A stretch of 64,000 nucleotides of DNA from JASLBX01 sp036374175 (lineage in GTDB: Bacteria; Actinomycetota; Actinomycetes; Jiangellales; Jiangellaceae), in NCBI GenBank assembly GCA_036374175.1, contig DASUUH010000046.1, positions 62,001-126,000 on the forward strand, read 5' to 3'. Each line of letters starts with the position of its first letter. The first letter of the stretch is position 1. Of the stretch, positions 16,573-25,448 are shown piece by piece. Under the pieces are notes generated by a model, which saw only the letters and a program-made list of their open reading frames with translations, did not search any database and was not told where the DNA came from. Both the position numbers and the translations under genes were made by a program.

Positions 16573-17499
16573 CTAGCGGAGAGTGACCTGGCGGTTTGCC
16601 AATCCGGCTCGGGCGCGGCGCTGATCAGCGGTCAGCGTCTTGGTGGCGGCGACCGCGGCGGCGAGTCGTTCGGCCAGCGTGGCGGCGGGTTCCTCCACCT
16701 GCTCGGCCGTCGTGCCGTCAACGAGATCCCAGACGGGAACCAGCCGCCCATGCGCCCGGAACGTGCCCAGCAACCGCGTGCCCTCGCCGAGGCCATCGGC
16801 ATCATCGACGTGCAGCCGCGCCAGGCCGTCGAGAAGTGGTTCCTCGTCGTACGGCATGACCCAGCGAACCTGGTCCCGATCACCGAGCTGGCACCAGTAC
16901 GCCGCCTCGACCGAGCTCAGCCGAGCCGTAGGCAGCACAGCGGCATTCGCCCGCTCCATCGATGCGCGAACGTCTGGGGACGGCTCGCCGTCGGCTTCCA
17001 GCCAGAAGTCGAAGTTGTCGTGCACCTCGACCTCGAGCGGTGCGCTGGTATCGAGGAGATCCTGGAGGCGAGGGGCGTCATCGGGCCGAGGTCCGGGCGC
17101 CACGGCGGTCCCCGGCTCGGCGGTCAGAGCGGTTGCCAGCGCGTGGCCGAGGTCAGCACTGGGGTCGCCAGTCGAGGTCGGTGTCTGCAGGCCCAACATG
17201 ATTTGTCCGCTGTCGCGGACCAGTCCAGGTAATGCCATCGGCAGCAGGGTCGCGACCACGACATCACGATCGGCATGCTCCCCCGTGAGCCGCACGGCGG
17301 CAGTGGCAGCCGAGACTATCTCGCGGAGTGCGATCCAATCCGTCTCACCGGGGAGCCCTTCGAAGGGGCGGCGAATGTATGTCGTCGAGCGCGTCTTGGC
17401 CCGCCTGCCATGGCAAGCCTTGTAGCGCTTGCCTGAGCCGCAGGGGCACGGTTCGCGCATGCCAACAGCGGGCACGTCCGTAGAGCTCTGTGCATTCAC
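16573..17499 (-). CDS. DUF5926-type protein with N-terminal SEC-C zinc motif
   Basis: 308 aa. Residues ~15-32 are a SEC-C motif (EPCPCGSGKRYKACHG), the zinc-binding element first seen at the end of SecA. The rest (~40-305) matches the actinobacterial DUF5926 pattern, including FEGLPGETDW and YWCQLGDRDQVRWV, and ends in an Arg/Ala-rich helix. The function is not known; SEC-C proteins often contact ribosomes or SecB-like partners. GTG start at 17499; a TAAGCT hexamer lies 8 nt upstream, slightly off the leaderless spacing. Confidence 0.9.
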   Translation of the reverse strand: MNAQSSTDVPAVGMREPCPCGSGKRYKACHGRRAKTRSTTYIRRPFEGLPGETDWIALREIVSAATAAVRLTGEHADRDVVVATLLPMALPGLVRDSGQIMLGLQTPTSTGDPSADLGHALATALTAEPGTAVAPGPRPDDAPRLQDLLDTSAPLEVEVHDNFDFWLEADGEPSPDVRASMERANAAVLPTARLSSVEAAYWCQLGDRDQVRWVMPYDEEPLLDGLARLHVDDADGLGEGTRLLGTFRAHGRLVPVWDLVDGTTAEQVEEPAATLAERLAAAVAATKTLTADQRRARAGLANRQVTLR

Positions 17500-17517
17500 G
17501 GGAGACGAGCTTACGAC

Positions 17518-17982
17518 TCAAGCAGCGACGATGGCGTAGACCGTCACTTCATCGCCGGCGGTCGTGACTCCCCAGTCTCTCGCGACTGCACTCACGATGG
17601 CCAGGCCGCGTCCGCCGGTGTCGGCTAGCGACGGCGGTTCGACGTGTGGCTGCTCATTGCCACCACCGTCGGTGACTTCAATACGGACCCGATCACCGGT
17701 GATGTCCCAGCGCAGGAGCACTACTCCCGCTCGGTTCTCGCCGCGCAACGGGCGAGCGTGGCGTACCGCGTTTCCCACCAATTCCGTGACAACAACGAGC
17801 GCATCCTCGACGACGTCGCTCGGCAATCGTCGTCCGACGAGATCATCGCGAACAACGTGACGAGCCGCGGTTACACTGCTCGGCGCGCTCACGAGTTCCG
17901 CGGTGCGTTCGCCCGCGGTACTCGTGGCCATTTGATGGCCCAAGACCAAACTCCCTCCGGCGGGCCGCGCCGCTTGCCTCAC
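17518..17982 (-). CDS. RsbW-like serine kinase/anti-sigma ATPase (HATPase_c_2)
   Basis: 154 aa from GTG 17982. GHKL ATPase features are visible: N-box VVTELVGNAVRHA (~62-75) and G-boxes IEVTDGGGN and GGRGLAIVSAVA (~125-137). Stand-alone ATPases of this type phosphorylate anti-anti-sigma proteins or act as anti-sigma factors in actinobacterial stress and development networks. No anti-anti-sigma gene is adjacent. The ATG at 18000 is disfavoured because a TTGACA-N18-TACTGG promoter overlaps it; ATG 17931 is a further alternative. Confidence 0.88.
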   Translation of the reverse strand: MRQAARPAGGSLVLGHQMATSTAGERTAELVSAPSSVTAARHVVRDDLVGRRLPSDVVEDALVVVTELVGNAVRHARPLRGENRAGVVLLRWDITGDRVRIEVTDGGGNEQPHVEPPSLADTGGRGLAIVSAVARDWGVTTAGDEVTVYAIVAA

Positions 17983-17986
17983 CGCA

Positions 17987-18016
17987 CCAGTAGTGCCCAT
18001 TTTGGGGGGTTGTCAA
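17987..18016 (-). promoter_or_regulatory. sigma-70-type promoter TTGACA-N18-TACTGG before the RsbW-like gene
   Basis: On the minus strand TTGACA is at 18016-18011 and TACTGG at 17992-17987. Transcription would begin close to the GTG at 17982, which moves the start downstream of the ATG at 18000. Confidence 0.45.
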
Positions 18017-18147
18017 ACCAGCACGCCGCAAAAACCCACGTGCCATACATGAGTCGATCTCGCTCCATGTTGAGACAGCGTGTCCGTTTTTGTGCCTTCG
18101 CCCTTTTAACACCTGCGGCGAGCCGTCCTGTTGGCTTGTCTACCAGC

Positions 18148-18176
18148 CTCTAGCCCGGTCGCTAGAGACGTCTAGA
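18148..18176. repeat. cluster of three CTAG-containing repeats
   Basis: CTCTAG (18148-18153) and CTAGAG (18162-18167) form an inverted repeat with an 8-nt spacer, followed by TCTAGA (18171-18176). CTAG is normally scarce in GC-rich genomes. The cluster sits in the 233-bp gap downstream of the VOC gene and upstream of the RsbW-like gene, which otherwise holds only the promoter at 17987-18016. Confidence 0.35.
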
Positions 18177-18215
18177 AACCGGTAGCGCGGCCGGACCGTC
18201 GGAGTGCCGCCCCGC

Positions 18216-18830
18216 TCAGCGCGAGTCGGCCGCCCACGCGAAACCGTCCGGGTCGGTGAAGGAGGCGGCATCGCCGCCGATCACGACGCGGTGCGATCCG
18301 GTGCCCTCGGGAGCGACGCCGGCATCCTTCGCGAGCGCACGGCGGCCGTACAGCGCAAGCTTGACCGGGCTCGCGGGAGTTGCGAACTCGACGTACTTGC
18401 GGCCAAAGCTCTTCGCGACGGCGAGGCCGCGGTCAACGTAGAACCGCTTGCTCGCGGCTACGTCCACAACCCCTAGCAGGAGCACGATCTCGTCGATGCC
18501 CCGGGTCGCCGGGCCGGTGTCCCGCTTCGCCGAAGTCGCGATCTTCCAAATCGTCCCGTCCGGAGCCTGTACGACGCCGCCGTACCCCCAGAACGACTTC
18601 GTGGCCGGTTTCAGCTGGGTGGCACCGGCCTCCAAGGCGGCTCCGGTGAAGCCGCTGACAGTGGCCGGTTGGGACACCGTGAGCGACATCGTGAACCCGC
18701 GGAATCCGGTCGTAGGCGCCTCCGAAGCCCGAAGGCGCACCTGATCGGTCAAACCGAAGGCGGCGGTGTAGAAGCGGCTGGCGGCCGTTGGGTCGGCCAC
18801 CTCGAGAGTGACAGATTGGATAGAAGTCAT
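18216..18830 (-). CDS. tandem VOC-domain protein (glyoxalase-like)
   Basis: 204 aa with two VOC half-domains: SVTLEVADPTAASRFY at the N-terminus and IVLLLGVVDVAASKRFY near residue 115, followed by VVIGGDAASFTDPDGFAW at the end. It contains FWGYGGVVQAPDGTIW, common in actinobacterial glyoxalases. The ATG at 18830 is preceded by TAGCGT at 7 nt; the longer frame from 18986 runs into the neighbouring ligase gene and is rejected. The substrate is unknown. Confidence 0.88.
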   Translation of the reverse strand: MTSIQSVTLEVADPTAASRFYTAAFGLTDQVRLRASEAPTTGFRGFTMSLTVSQPATVSGFTGAALEAGATQLKPATKSFWGYGGVVQAPDGTIWKIATSAKRDTGPATRGIDEIVLLLGVVDVAASKRFYVDRGLAVAKSFGRKYVEFATPASPVKLALYGRRALAKDAGVAPEGTGSHRVVIGGDAASFTDPDGFAWAADSR

Positions 18831-18837
18831 GGCGATC

Positions 18838-18843
18838 ACGCTA
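18838..18843 (-). promoter_or_regulatory. -10 hexamer TAGCGT for a leaderless VOC transcript
   Basis: Minus-strand TAGCGT, then 7 nt, then ATG 18830. It lies between two minus-strand genes and gives the VOC gene its own promoter, separate from the upstream ligase. Confidence 0.5.
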
Positions 18844-18936
18844 GGTTTGGTCGGGCCACCGGTGCTTCTCGATTCCTGACCGGTCTCGTCCCACTCCCGG
18901 AGTCCTGGCCCCACGAAATCACAGCCGTGCCGACCC

Positions 18937-20643
18937 CTACGACGAGTGTTGCTCCAACTGATCGATGAGCGCCGCCCTGACTTCACGGCGCAGGACCTTG
19001 CCGATTACCGACCGCGGCAGGTCGTCCACCGTGATCACCCGGCGTGGCACCTTGTACGCGGCTAGGCGGGCCCGGCATGCCTCGCGTACGGCTTCCGCGT
19101 CGATGGTCACACCGGGCTCGGGCACCACCGCTGCTACTACCTGCTCTCCACGATTGGATTCTGGCAGCCCCACGACCGCCGCGTCGGCGACGCCAGGTGC
19201 GTGGCGCAACGCATCCTCCACCTCTGAGGGGTACACGTTGAAACCACCGGTGATGATCAGCTCCTTGATCCGGTCCACGACGGTGACGAAGCCGTCCCTG
19301 TCCATGACCACCACGTCTCCGGTCCTGATCCATCCGTCTGGCAAGATCACGTGCGCGGATTCGTCCGGCCGCTCCCAATAGCCCCCGAACACCTGTGGGC
19401 CGCGGATAAGCAACTCGCCGGGCTCGCCGAGTGGCACGGGAACGGTCGGGTCGTCCCGATCGACGACACGTGCCTCGGTCGACGGGAACGGCACGCCGAT
19501 GGTGCCGATCCGCCTGGTAGGAGCCATCGGGTTGCCCAGTGCGACCGGGGATGTCTCAGTCAGGCCGTAGCCCTCGATCAGCAAGTGGCCGGTCACCGAC
19601 TCCCATAGGTCGGCGGTGTCTTTTGGTAGTGGCATGGCACCAGAGATGGCATACCGGATGGAAGACAGGTCAACTCCCCGCTCACGTGCTGCCGTGGCCA
19701 GTCGCTGGTAGATCGGTGGTACCGCCGGCAAGAACGTCGCTGGCCTACGCCGCATCGCGGACAACAGCTGGTCGACGTCAAACCGGGGCATCAAGACCAG
19801 CGTTGCCCCGACGTCCACCGCGAACGTGAGGCACAGCGTGAGTCCGTACGCGTGGAACAGCGGTAAGACGGCGTAGATGACCTCCTCACCCTCAGCGAGG
19901 CCCGGCAGCCAGGCCACGCCTTGGGCGGCGTTAGCTCGCAAGTTCCTATGGGTAAGAACCGCCGCCTTCGGCTTGCCCGTGGTACCTCCGGTGTACTGGA
20001 GGACAGCCACGTCGTTCACGGCCGGCCGCGGATGTTCGGCCGGCAGCGGCTGCGCTGCCGCGAGCAACTTCTCCCAACTCTGCAATCCAGGTGCATCGGC
20101 CGTCATCGCGGCGCGCAGGGTCCGGGTTTTGGCCAACGGCAGCCTTAGGGCGAGGCGCTGCGCCCATGGCAGCGCGGACGGCAGGTTGACGGCCAGGACA
20201 GCTTCAACGCCCAGTGGGGTCGCGATGTCCGAAACCATCGATGCCACCTTGTCCCAGGCGATGACCAGCCGCGGGTGATGATCGCCGAGCTGGAAGGCCA
20301 TCTCCTCGGCGGTGTACAGGGGATTGTGTTCGACCACGACTGCACCGAGGCGCTCCACCGCGTAGAAGGCGACCACATGCTGCGGACAGTTCGGCAGCAC
20401 GAGGGCCACTCGGTCGCCCGACTCGACACCCAGTCGACTCAGGACTCCAGCTGCCCGGGCCACTTGGTCACCGAGCTCGTGGTATGTCGTGGTGGCTCCG
20501 AAGAAGTCCATCGCGATGTGGTCCCCGAACCGCCGTACCGACGACTCGAACACGTCGACGAGCGACTCCTCGGGTATGTCGATGTCGAGCGGAACCCCAG
20601 GGGCGTAGCTGCGTGCCCAGGGACGGTCGTCGAGAATGTCCAT
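18937..20643 (-). CDS. long-chain acyl-CoA synthetase / AMP-dependent ligase
   Basis: 568 aa. ANL-superfamily signatures: the P-loop YTGGTTGKPKAAVLTH (~200), YGLTETSPV (~352) and the C-terminal catalytic Lys region DLPRSVIGKVLRREVR near residues 545-560. The hinge GELLIRGPQVFGGYW precedes the mobile C-domain. It activates a fatty or aryl acid to the acyl-AMP and then acyl-CoA. ATG 20643 has GAAGGTGG upstream; the extension to 20781 lacks similarity. Monocistronic on the minus strand, with a strong hairpin upstream at 20975. Confidence 0.95.
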   Translation of the reverse strand: MDILDDRPWARSYAPGVPLDIDIPEESLVDVFESSVRRFGDHIAMDFFGATTTYHELGDQVARAAGVLSRLGVESGDRVALVLPNCPQHVVAFYAVERLGAVVVEHNPLYTAEEMAFQLGDHHPRLVIAWDKVASMVSDIATPLGVEAVLAVNLPSALPWAQRLALRLPLAKTRTLRAAMTADAPGLQSWEKLLAAAQPLPAEHPRPAVNDVAVLQYTGGTTGKPKAAVLTHRNLRANAAQGVAWLPGLAEGEEVIYAVLPLFHAYGLTLCLTFAVDVGATLVLMPRFDVDQLLSAMRRRPATFLPAVPPIYQRLATAARERGVDLSSIRYAISGAMPLPKDTADLWESVTGHLLIEGYGLTETSPVALGNPMAPTRRIGTIGVPFPSTEARVVDRDDPTVPVPLGEPGELLIRGPQVFGGYWERPDESAHVILPDGWIRTGDVVVMDRDGFVTVVDRIKELIITGGFNVYPSEVEDALRHAPGVADAAVVGLPESNRGEQVVAAVVPEPGVTIDAEAVREACRARLAAYKVPRRVITVDDLPRSVIGKVLRREVRAALIDQLEQHSS

Positions 20644-21149
20644 GTCGCCACCTTCACCGTTCGCGATTGACAGTTGCTGGCCGAAGGCGCCTGCTTCTCT
20701 TCCTAGTCTCGTCGCCAACCTGTGCTGTTTCCCGCTAATAACTGCCCGGTTTAGGGGGACCAAGGTCTCTGGACTTCCCAAATTTGCGCCTGCATGGGCG
20801 TCCGCGAGGACCGATTCGGAGAATCAACCGTGCTCATGATGGAAGACCTTGAGACGGGTCTGACCGAGGAAACGATGAAACTGACATCAGGCGCATCACC
20901 GAGGGCCAGGATGATTCGGCCCACGCCGAGACGGCCGGTTCGCAGTCAGCTGCTGAAAGACGACAGCCGGTCTAGGTCTGCCCTCGGGCCCCCCGTCATC
21001 CGAGGGCAGACCGACTGACCGACAGGCCCCCCAATCGGCTCCCCGTCGCCCCCGTCATACCGGCTGCTAGCGCCGCGGCCTGCGCGGGAGTCGTCCTGCG
21101 CTTAGTCTTCCGTAGGGCCGGGCCGGCGGCTAGCGAGCGGCACCCTGAG
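20644..21149. other. 506-bp intergenic region without a supported gene
   Basis: It lies between two minus-strand genes. It contains the 13-bp hairpin at 20975-21012 and the upstream region of the ligase gene. A 74-codon plus-strand frame at 20794 has no recognisable composition or ribosome-binding site and is not called. No -10/-35 pair stood out for the ligase gene. Confidence 0.6.
20975..21012. terminator. perfect 13-bp GC-rich hairpin downstream of the LuxR-type gene
   Basis: GGTCTGCCCTCGG (20975-20987) and its exact reverse complement (21000-21012) enclose a 12-nt loop. There is no T-tract, as is usual for actinobacterial intrinsic terminators. It lies 138 nt past the stop of the regulator at 21150 in the direction of minus-strand transcription. 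Confidence 0.7.
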
Positions 21150-23969
21150 TTAGTCCGCCGTGATCCCGGACTTAACGAGCGAGGCCAGGCCGCTGCGTCC
21201 GGAGACCTTCGTCTTCGCGACCAGGTTGGCCACGTGCGTCTCGATCGTGCGGGGTGAGAGCACCAGCCGCTCGGCGATCGCCCCGTTTGTCAGCCCCTTT
21301 GCCACCAACTGAAGGACGTCCATCTCGCGGCTGGTCACTCCGACGCTGCGGAGCCGGGCCGGCACCGCGGTGTCGCCCCGGCCGCGCCGCGGCACGGGGA
21401 CGCCGGCCCGGCGCAGAATCTCGCGGCACCTGGTGGCTAGCCGGTCGTCGCCGCGCCGGACGAACACGGCCAGCGCCTCTCGTGCCCATCCGATCGGGTC
21501 TCCCCAGCTGTCGGCGAGTGCATCGCCGGCGACCAACAGCCGGATCCGGTGTCGCCACCAGGGCCTGGAGTTCATCGCGGCATCGGCTGCGGCGAGCAAC
21601 TGCTCGGCCTCTTTCTGCCTACGCTGGCGGCCAGCGTCGACCGCGTCGGCGTAGCCGAGCAGGGCGCGGTTCTCCCAGTTCACCCCGGACGGGCGGGCCT
21701 CGACTCGGGCCCGCTCGCCCTCCCGGTCGTCCAAGGTGCGCACAAGCGCCCATAACCCGTAGGTGGGTGCCGGTGCCGTGGTCGGGCTGCTACGCATGAA
21801 ATCGATGGCCCGATCCAGGCATTCGGCCAGCCGGCCCCGGTCGTCGTCGAGCAGCGCGACATGCGCGTACACCGCGCCCCATATGCCGGCGTTGACGTCC
21901 AGGTCGTCCGGCGCGAGCCGGTGGGCCTCGGTCACGCAGTGCTCCATCGCCGGGGTGTTGCGGTTGTGCGCGTGCGCGGCGGCCTGGAAGAACAGCGCAG
22001 TAGCCCGTAGCTGGTCCAGCCGCAACCTGCGGGCGAGCTCAGCGCTGCGTTCGGCGTGCACCAGCGCGGCGTTGGCGTCCTGGTGCAGCAGGCTGGCTGC
22101 AATCTGAACGTCGACTTTTGCCGCCAGGGCAAGTGCGCCGGCGTCCATGGCGAGCGCCCGGGCTCGCTCCAGCCGGACGGTGGAGCCGTCCAGCAGCAGA
22201 TCCACGGTGCCGAGCTCGTGCAGTGCCGAGACCCGCTCCAATGGCAGGTCGTGGTCGATGGCCAACCGCTCGGCGGCAAGGAATGCGTCCCGGGCCGCCT
22301 CCAGATCGGTCACCCGCGCTGCGCGGCCCATCACCTCCAATGCCTGGCAGGCCACCGACCACTGCTTGCGCTCCTTGGCAGCGGTGAACGCCAGCCTGGC
22401 GATGTTTTGCGCCTCCTCCGGCCGGCCGCGTTCGTGCATGAGCCGAGCGGTCAGCACGCTGGCCCGCGGATCGTTGCTGTCGGGCAGCGCGGTCAGCCTG
22501 GAGGCGGCGACGTCCCACCGGCCTGCTTCGGCTGCCACCTCCGCCAGCGTCAGTCGGACCCAGGTCTCCCCGCGTGCGAGCAGCCGCTCGCCCAGCGCCA
22601 GCGCCCGGTCGGTGTCGCCGGCGTCGGCCAGTACCTCGACCAGCACGGCCTCCGCCTCGCGGCGCAGCCTCGGATTGTCCGCGGCCAGGGTCGCGGCGCG
22701 GGTCAGCAGAGCGTCCGCGGTGTGCAGCGCGCCACCGCGGCGGGCCTGCCTTCCCGAGGACAGGTACAGCTCGGCGGCCCGGGCGTCCTCCCCTGCCGCC
22801 CTCCACAGCTCGGCGGCTAAGTCGGGGGTAGCCGGCTCGCGCCGCTCGACAACCCCGGCGGCCGCCCGAGCGAGCGCCTGGCGCTCCGGCGGCAGCAAAT
22901 CGGCGCGCACAGCGTCACAGGTCAGCGCGTGCCGGAACCGGAACGTGTCGGTGTCGGGCGCGTCCACCGCGATCAGGCCGGTGGCCACCGCGGATCGCAG
23001 GCCAGCCATCACCACCTGCTCGGCCAGCCCGGTGATCTCCGGGATCAGCCGCCAGTCGAACCGGCGTCCGAGGACGGCGGCGGTCTCTACCACCGAGCGT
23101 CCAATCGGGTCCAGGTCGGCCAGCCGGCGGCGCACTGTAGCCGCGAAAGTGCGCGGCACGTTCGTGGTCAAAGGGCCGGTCAGGGTTCCGTCCGGAGCCA
23201 GAGCACCGACCGCGGCCAGCCCAGTCAGCAGCTCCTCAACGAGAAATGGCAACCCGTCGGCATGTTCGATGACGAACTTCACCAGCTCGTCCGGCGGGGC
23301 AGCCGACAGACAGGACTCCACCATCCCGCGGACGTCCCGCGGGCCGAGCCGGTTCAGCGGGACGACATCGGCCTGGCCGGCCAGGGCAAGGTCGAGCAGC
23401 CGCTGCGGCGGGTCCAGCTCATCGCGGGCGGTCACTACCAGCAACACCGGCGAGCTGCTCGCCGCATCGGCCAGGTAGCTCAGCACGTCGAGGGTGTCCG
23501 GGTCGGCCCAGTGCAGATCCTCGAGCACCAGCATGGCGCCGGACGGGCTCGTCAGCGCAGTCATCAGCCGCAGGATCGCCTCGCCCAGGACAACTCCGCC
23601 GCGGGCGTCGGATCGGCCCTCGATGCCGACGTCGGGAAGCAGTGCGGACAACACCGGTAGGTATGGCCGCAGGCCGCTCTCCTGAGGCAGCGGCCGGGCC
23701 CGCAAGGCAGCGCTGAGCGCCTCGGCAAACGGGCGGTATGCCTCGCCGGACGGCACCGCCCGGCCGAAGAACACACTCACGCCGACTCGCCGGGCCACCA
23801 CGACGGCCTCCCGAACCAGCCGCGACTTGCCCACCCCGGCCTCGCCGTGGACGAGCACCATCCGCCCTGTGGTGGTCCTCTCCATGCCCTCCAGCAGCCG
23901 GCGCAGGCGGTCGAGCTCACTGCCTCGGCCGACCAGTCTGGACGAGGACGCCTGCCAGGGTGCGGTCAC
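21150..23969 (-). CDS. LuxR-family transcriptional regulator with AAA ATPase domain (LAL type)
   Basis: 939 aa, the usual size of large ATP-binding LuxR regulators. Walker A GEAGVGKSRLV is at ~44-54, Walker B MLVLEDLHWAD at ~147-157, a long Ala/Leu/Arg-rich helical-repeat region (TPR-like) covers ~400-860, and the C-terminal LuxR HTH (~875-935) has TSREMDVLQLVAKGLTNGAI and RTIETHVANL. ATP and ligand binding would control DNA binding. GTG start. Monogenic and followed by the hairpin at 20975. The target genes are unknown; the nearest minus-strand gene is the acyl-CoA ligase. Confidence 0.95.
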   Translation of the reverse strand: MTAPWQASSSRLVGRGSELDRLRRLLEGMERTTTGRMVLVHGEAGVGKSRLVREAVVVARRVGVSVFFGRAVPSGEAYRPFAEALSAALRARPLPQESGLRPYLPVLSALLPDVGIEGRSDARGGVVLGEAILRLMTALTSPSGAMLVLEDLHWADPDTLDVLSYLADAASSSPVLLVVTARDELDPPQRLLDLALAGQADVVPLNRLGPRDVRGMVESCLSAAPPDELVKFVIEHADGLPFLVEELLTGLAAVGALAPDGTLTGPLTTNVPRTFAATVRRRLADLDPIGRSVVETAAVLGRRFDWRLIPEITGLAEQVVMAGLRSAVATGLIAVDAPDTDTFRFRHALTCDAVRADLLPPERQALARAAAGVVERREPATPDLAAELWRAAGEDARAAELYLSSGRQARRGGALHTADALLTRAATLAADNPRLRREAEAVLVEVLADAGDTDRALALGERLLARGETWVRLTLAEVAAEAGRWDVAASRLTALPDSNDPRASVLTARLMHERGRPEEAQNIARLAFTAAKERKQWSVACQALEVMGRAARVTDLEAARDAFLAAERLAIDHDLPLERVSALHELGTVDLLLDGSTVRLERARALAMDAGALALAAKVDVQIAASLLHQDANAALVHAERSAELARRLRLDQLRATALFFQAAAHAHNRNTPAMEHCVTEAHRLAPDDLDVNAGIWGAVYAHVALLDDDRGRLAECLDRAIDFMRSSPTTAPAPTYGLWALVRTLDDREGERARVEARPSGVNWENRALLGYADAVDAGRQRRQKEAEQLLAAADAAMNSRPWWRHRIRLLVAGDALADSWGDPIGWAREALAVFVRRGDDRLATRCREILRRAGVPVPRRGRGDTAVPARLRSVGVTSREMDVLQLVAKGLTNGAIAERLVLSPRTIETHVANLVAKTKVSGRSGLASLVKSGITAD

Positions 23970-24119
23970 TGTTCCGTCCCGGTGTCTCCTCCAGCGAGCA
24001 CACGTTGTTCATGGCTCACCGCGATTTGCGCTCAGCACAGAGTAGTGGCAGTGCAGCCTAGCGGGATTCGGCACCCGTTTGCCGGCGGCCATGGAAAGCT
24101 CGCGCGAGTGGCAGGACCT

Positions 24120-25310
24120 TCAGCCGTGCTTGCGCAGATAACTTCCGAAGTGCGGCACGGTGAACGCGATGGTGCCGCGTTCAGCCGAATAGACCAGGCC
24201 TTTCTTCATCAACGAGTCACGCGCCGGGGATAGGGAGGACGGCTTGCGCCCGAGGTAATCGGCCACCGCAGACGTCGAAATCGCACCGTCGGTCTCGTCC
24301 GACAGCACGGCCATCGCGCGCAGGTAGTCACGCTCGGCGGGAGTCGCCCGCTCGTACCGCGAGCCGAAGAACCCGACCGCAAGCTCCCCCTCCGCTTCCG
24401 GCGCCGCCATGAGGACATCAGCGCGCGACACGGGGGAACGCGGCGCGTTGTCCCAGGTGACCTTGCCGTAGGCCTGCACGAAGTACGGGTACCCCTCGGT
24501 CACGGCGTACAGGGCCGCCAGCGCATCGTCGTCGTAGGCGACACCTTCCTCGGCGGCCGGAGCCACCAGAGCGAGATCCGCCGCTGCCCGGTCCAGCTTG
24601 TCTATGCGCACGTACCGGAACAGCCGTTCGGAGTAGGACTTGGAGGCTGACAACACCGCCGGCAAATGCGGCAGCCCGGCCCCCACCACGACCAACGGCA
24701 GCGCCTGTTGCGACAACTCGTGGCAGGCCGCACACAACGCCGAGACGTCCGCGGGCGGGATGTCCTGCATCTCGTCGACGAACAGGGCAATGCCGACACC
24801 TACGTCGCGGGCGACTCCAGCGGCGTCGACCAGCAACTCCACAAGGTCAACCTCGATGTCGCCGGTGTCGCCCCGGCCGGTTGCGGCCGGCACGTCGATG
24901 CCCGGCTGCCAGCGGTCCCGCAACTTGCCGCCGTCGGGCACCGAGCGCAGCGCGAACGCCTTCAGCACGCCGAGAAACCGGTCTACCTGCGCCGGATCGC
25001 GGTGCCGGGGGGTGAGCTCGCGCACCGCCATGTGCAAGGCGCTCGCCAGTGGCCGGCGAATCGACTGGTCCGGCCGAGCCTCGATCTTGCCGGTACCCCA
25101 GAGCCTGGCGATCGCTTGTGAACGCAATGCGTTGAGCAGCACGGTTTTGCCGACACCGCGAAGACCTGTCAACACCAGGCTGCGTTCGGGCCTGCCTCGT
25201 GAGATTCGCTCGATCACGACATCGAACTGCGCCAGCTCCCGATCACGGCCGGCAAGTTCGGGGGGCCGCTGACCGGCGCCGGGCGCATAGGGATTCCGCA
25301 CCGGGTCCAC
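24120..25310 (-). CDS. Orc1/Cdc6-like AAA ATPase
   Basis: 396 aa. Walker A GLRGVGKTVLL (~48-58), Walker B ALFVDEMQDIP (~167-177), a sensor-like LVVVGAGLPHLP (~197) and a C-terminal winged-helix-like part (~310-395: ISTSAVADYLGRKPSSLSPARDSLMKKGLV). The order AAA core plus wHTH is that of Orc1/Cdc6/MarR-type STAND-like ATPases found singly in actinobacteria, with no defined role. GTG 25310 is predicted leaderless (TAGGCT). It diverges from the SSI-type lipoprotein gene. Confidence 0.88.
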   Translation of the reverse strand: MDPVRNPYAPGAGQRPPELAGRDRELAQFDVVIERISRGRPERSLVLTGLRGVGKTVLLNALRSQAIARLWGTGKIEARPDQSIRRPLASALHMAVRELTPRHRDPAQVDRFLGVLKAFALRSVPDGGKLRDRWQPGIDVPAATGRGDTGDIEVDLVELLVDAAGVARDVGVGIALFVDEMQDIPPADVSALCAACHELSQQALPLVVVGAGLPHLPAVLSASKSYSERLFRYVRIDKLDRAAADLALVAPAAEEGVAYDDDALAALYAVTEGYPYFVQAYGKVTWDNAPRSPVSRADVLMAAPEAEGELAVGFFGSRYERATPAERDYLRAMAVLSDETDGAISTSAVADYLGRKPSSLSPARDSLMKKGLVYSAERGTIAFTVPHFGSYLRKHG

Positions 25311-25316
25311 GATCGG

Positions 25317-25322
25317 AGCCTA
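25317..25322 (-). promoter_or_regulatory. -10 hexamer TAGGCT for the leaderless AAA ATPase mRNA
   Basis: Minus-strand TAGGCT, then 6 nt, then the GTG at 25310. Confidence 0.5.
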
Positions 25323-25436
25323 TTGGCCGATCTAGTGTTGACCGTATATTTGGCTAGAGATCTGCAGACGGCGTGTCGCACAGCGATCATTAGGAATTCA
25401 CCGCCGTGTTCGGTCGCGGAACGGCTTTCGCGCTAC

Positions 25437-25442
25437 TAGCGT
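25437..25442 (+). promoter_or_regulatory. -10 hexamer TAGCGT for the leaderless SSI-type lipoprotein mRNA
   Basis: TAGCGT, then 6 nt, then GTG 25449 (a second in-frame GTG follows immediately). Confidence 0.55.
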
Positions 25443-25448
25443 CCAACC

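Noticed and set aside
20794..21018. 74-codon plus-strand frame in the largest intergenic region
   Set aside because: No Shine-Dalgarno or leaderless motif and no recognisable sequence; it runs through the terminator hairpin.
22147..23478. 443-codon plus-strand frame opposite the LuxR-type regulator
   Set aside because: Ser/Ala/Arg-rich antisense shadow; Walker motifs and HTH are encoded on the minus strand.
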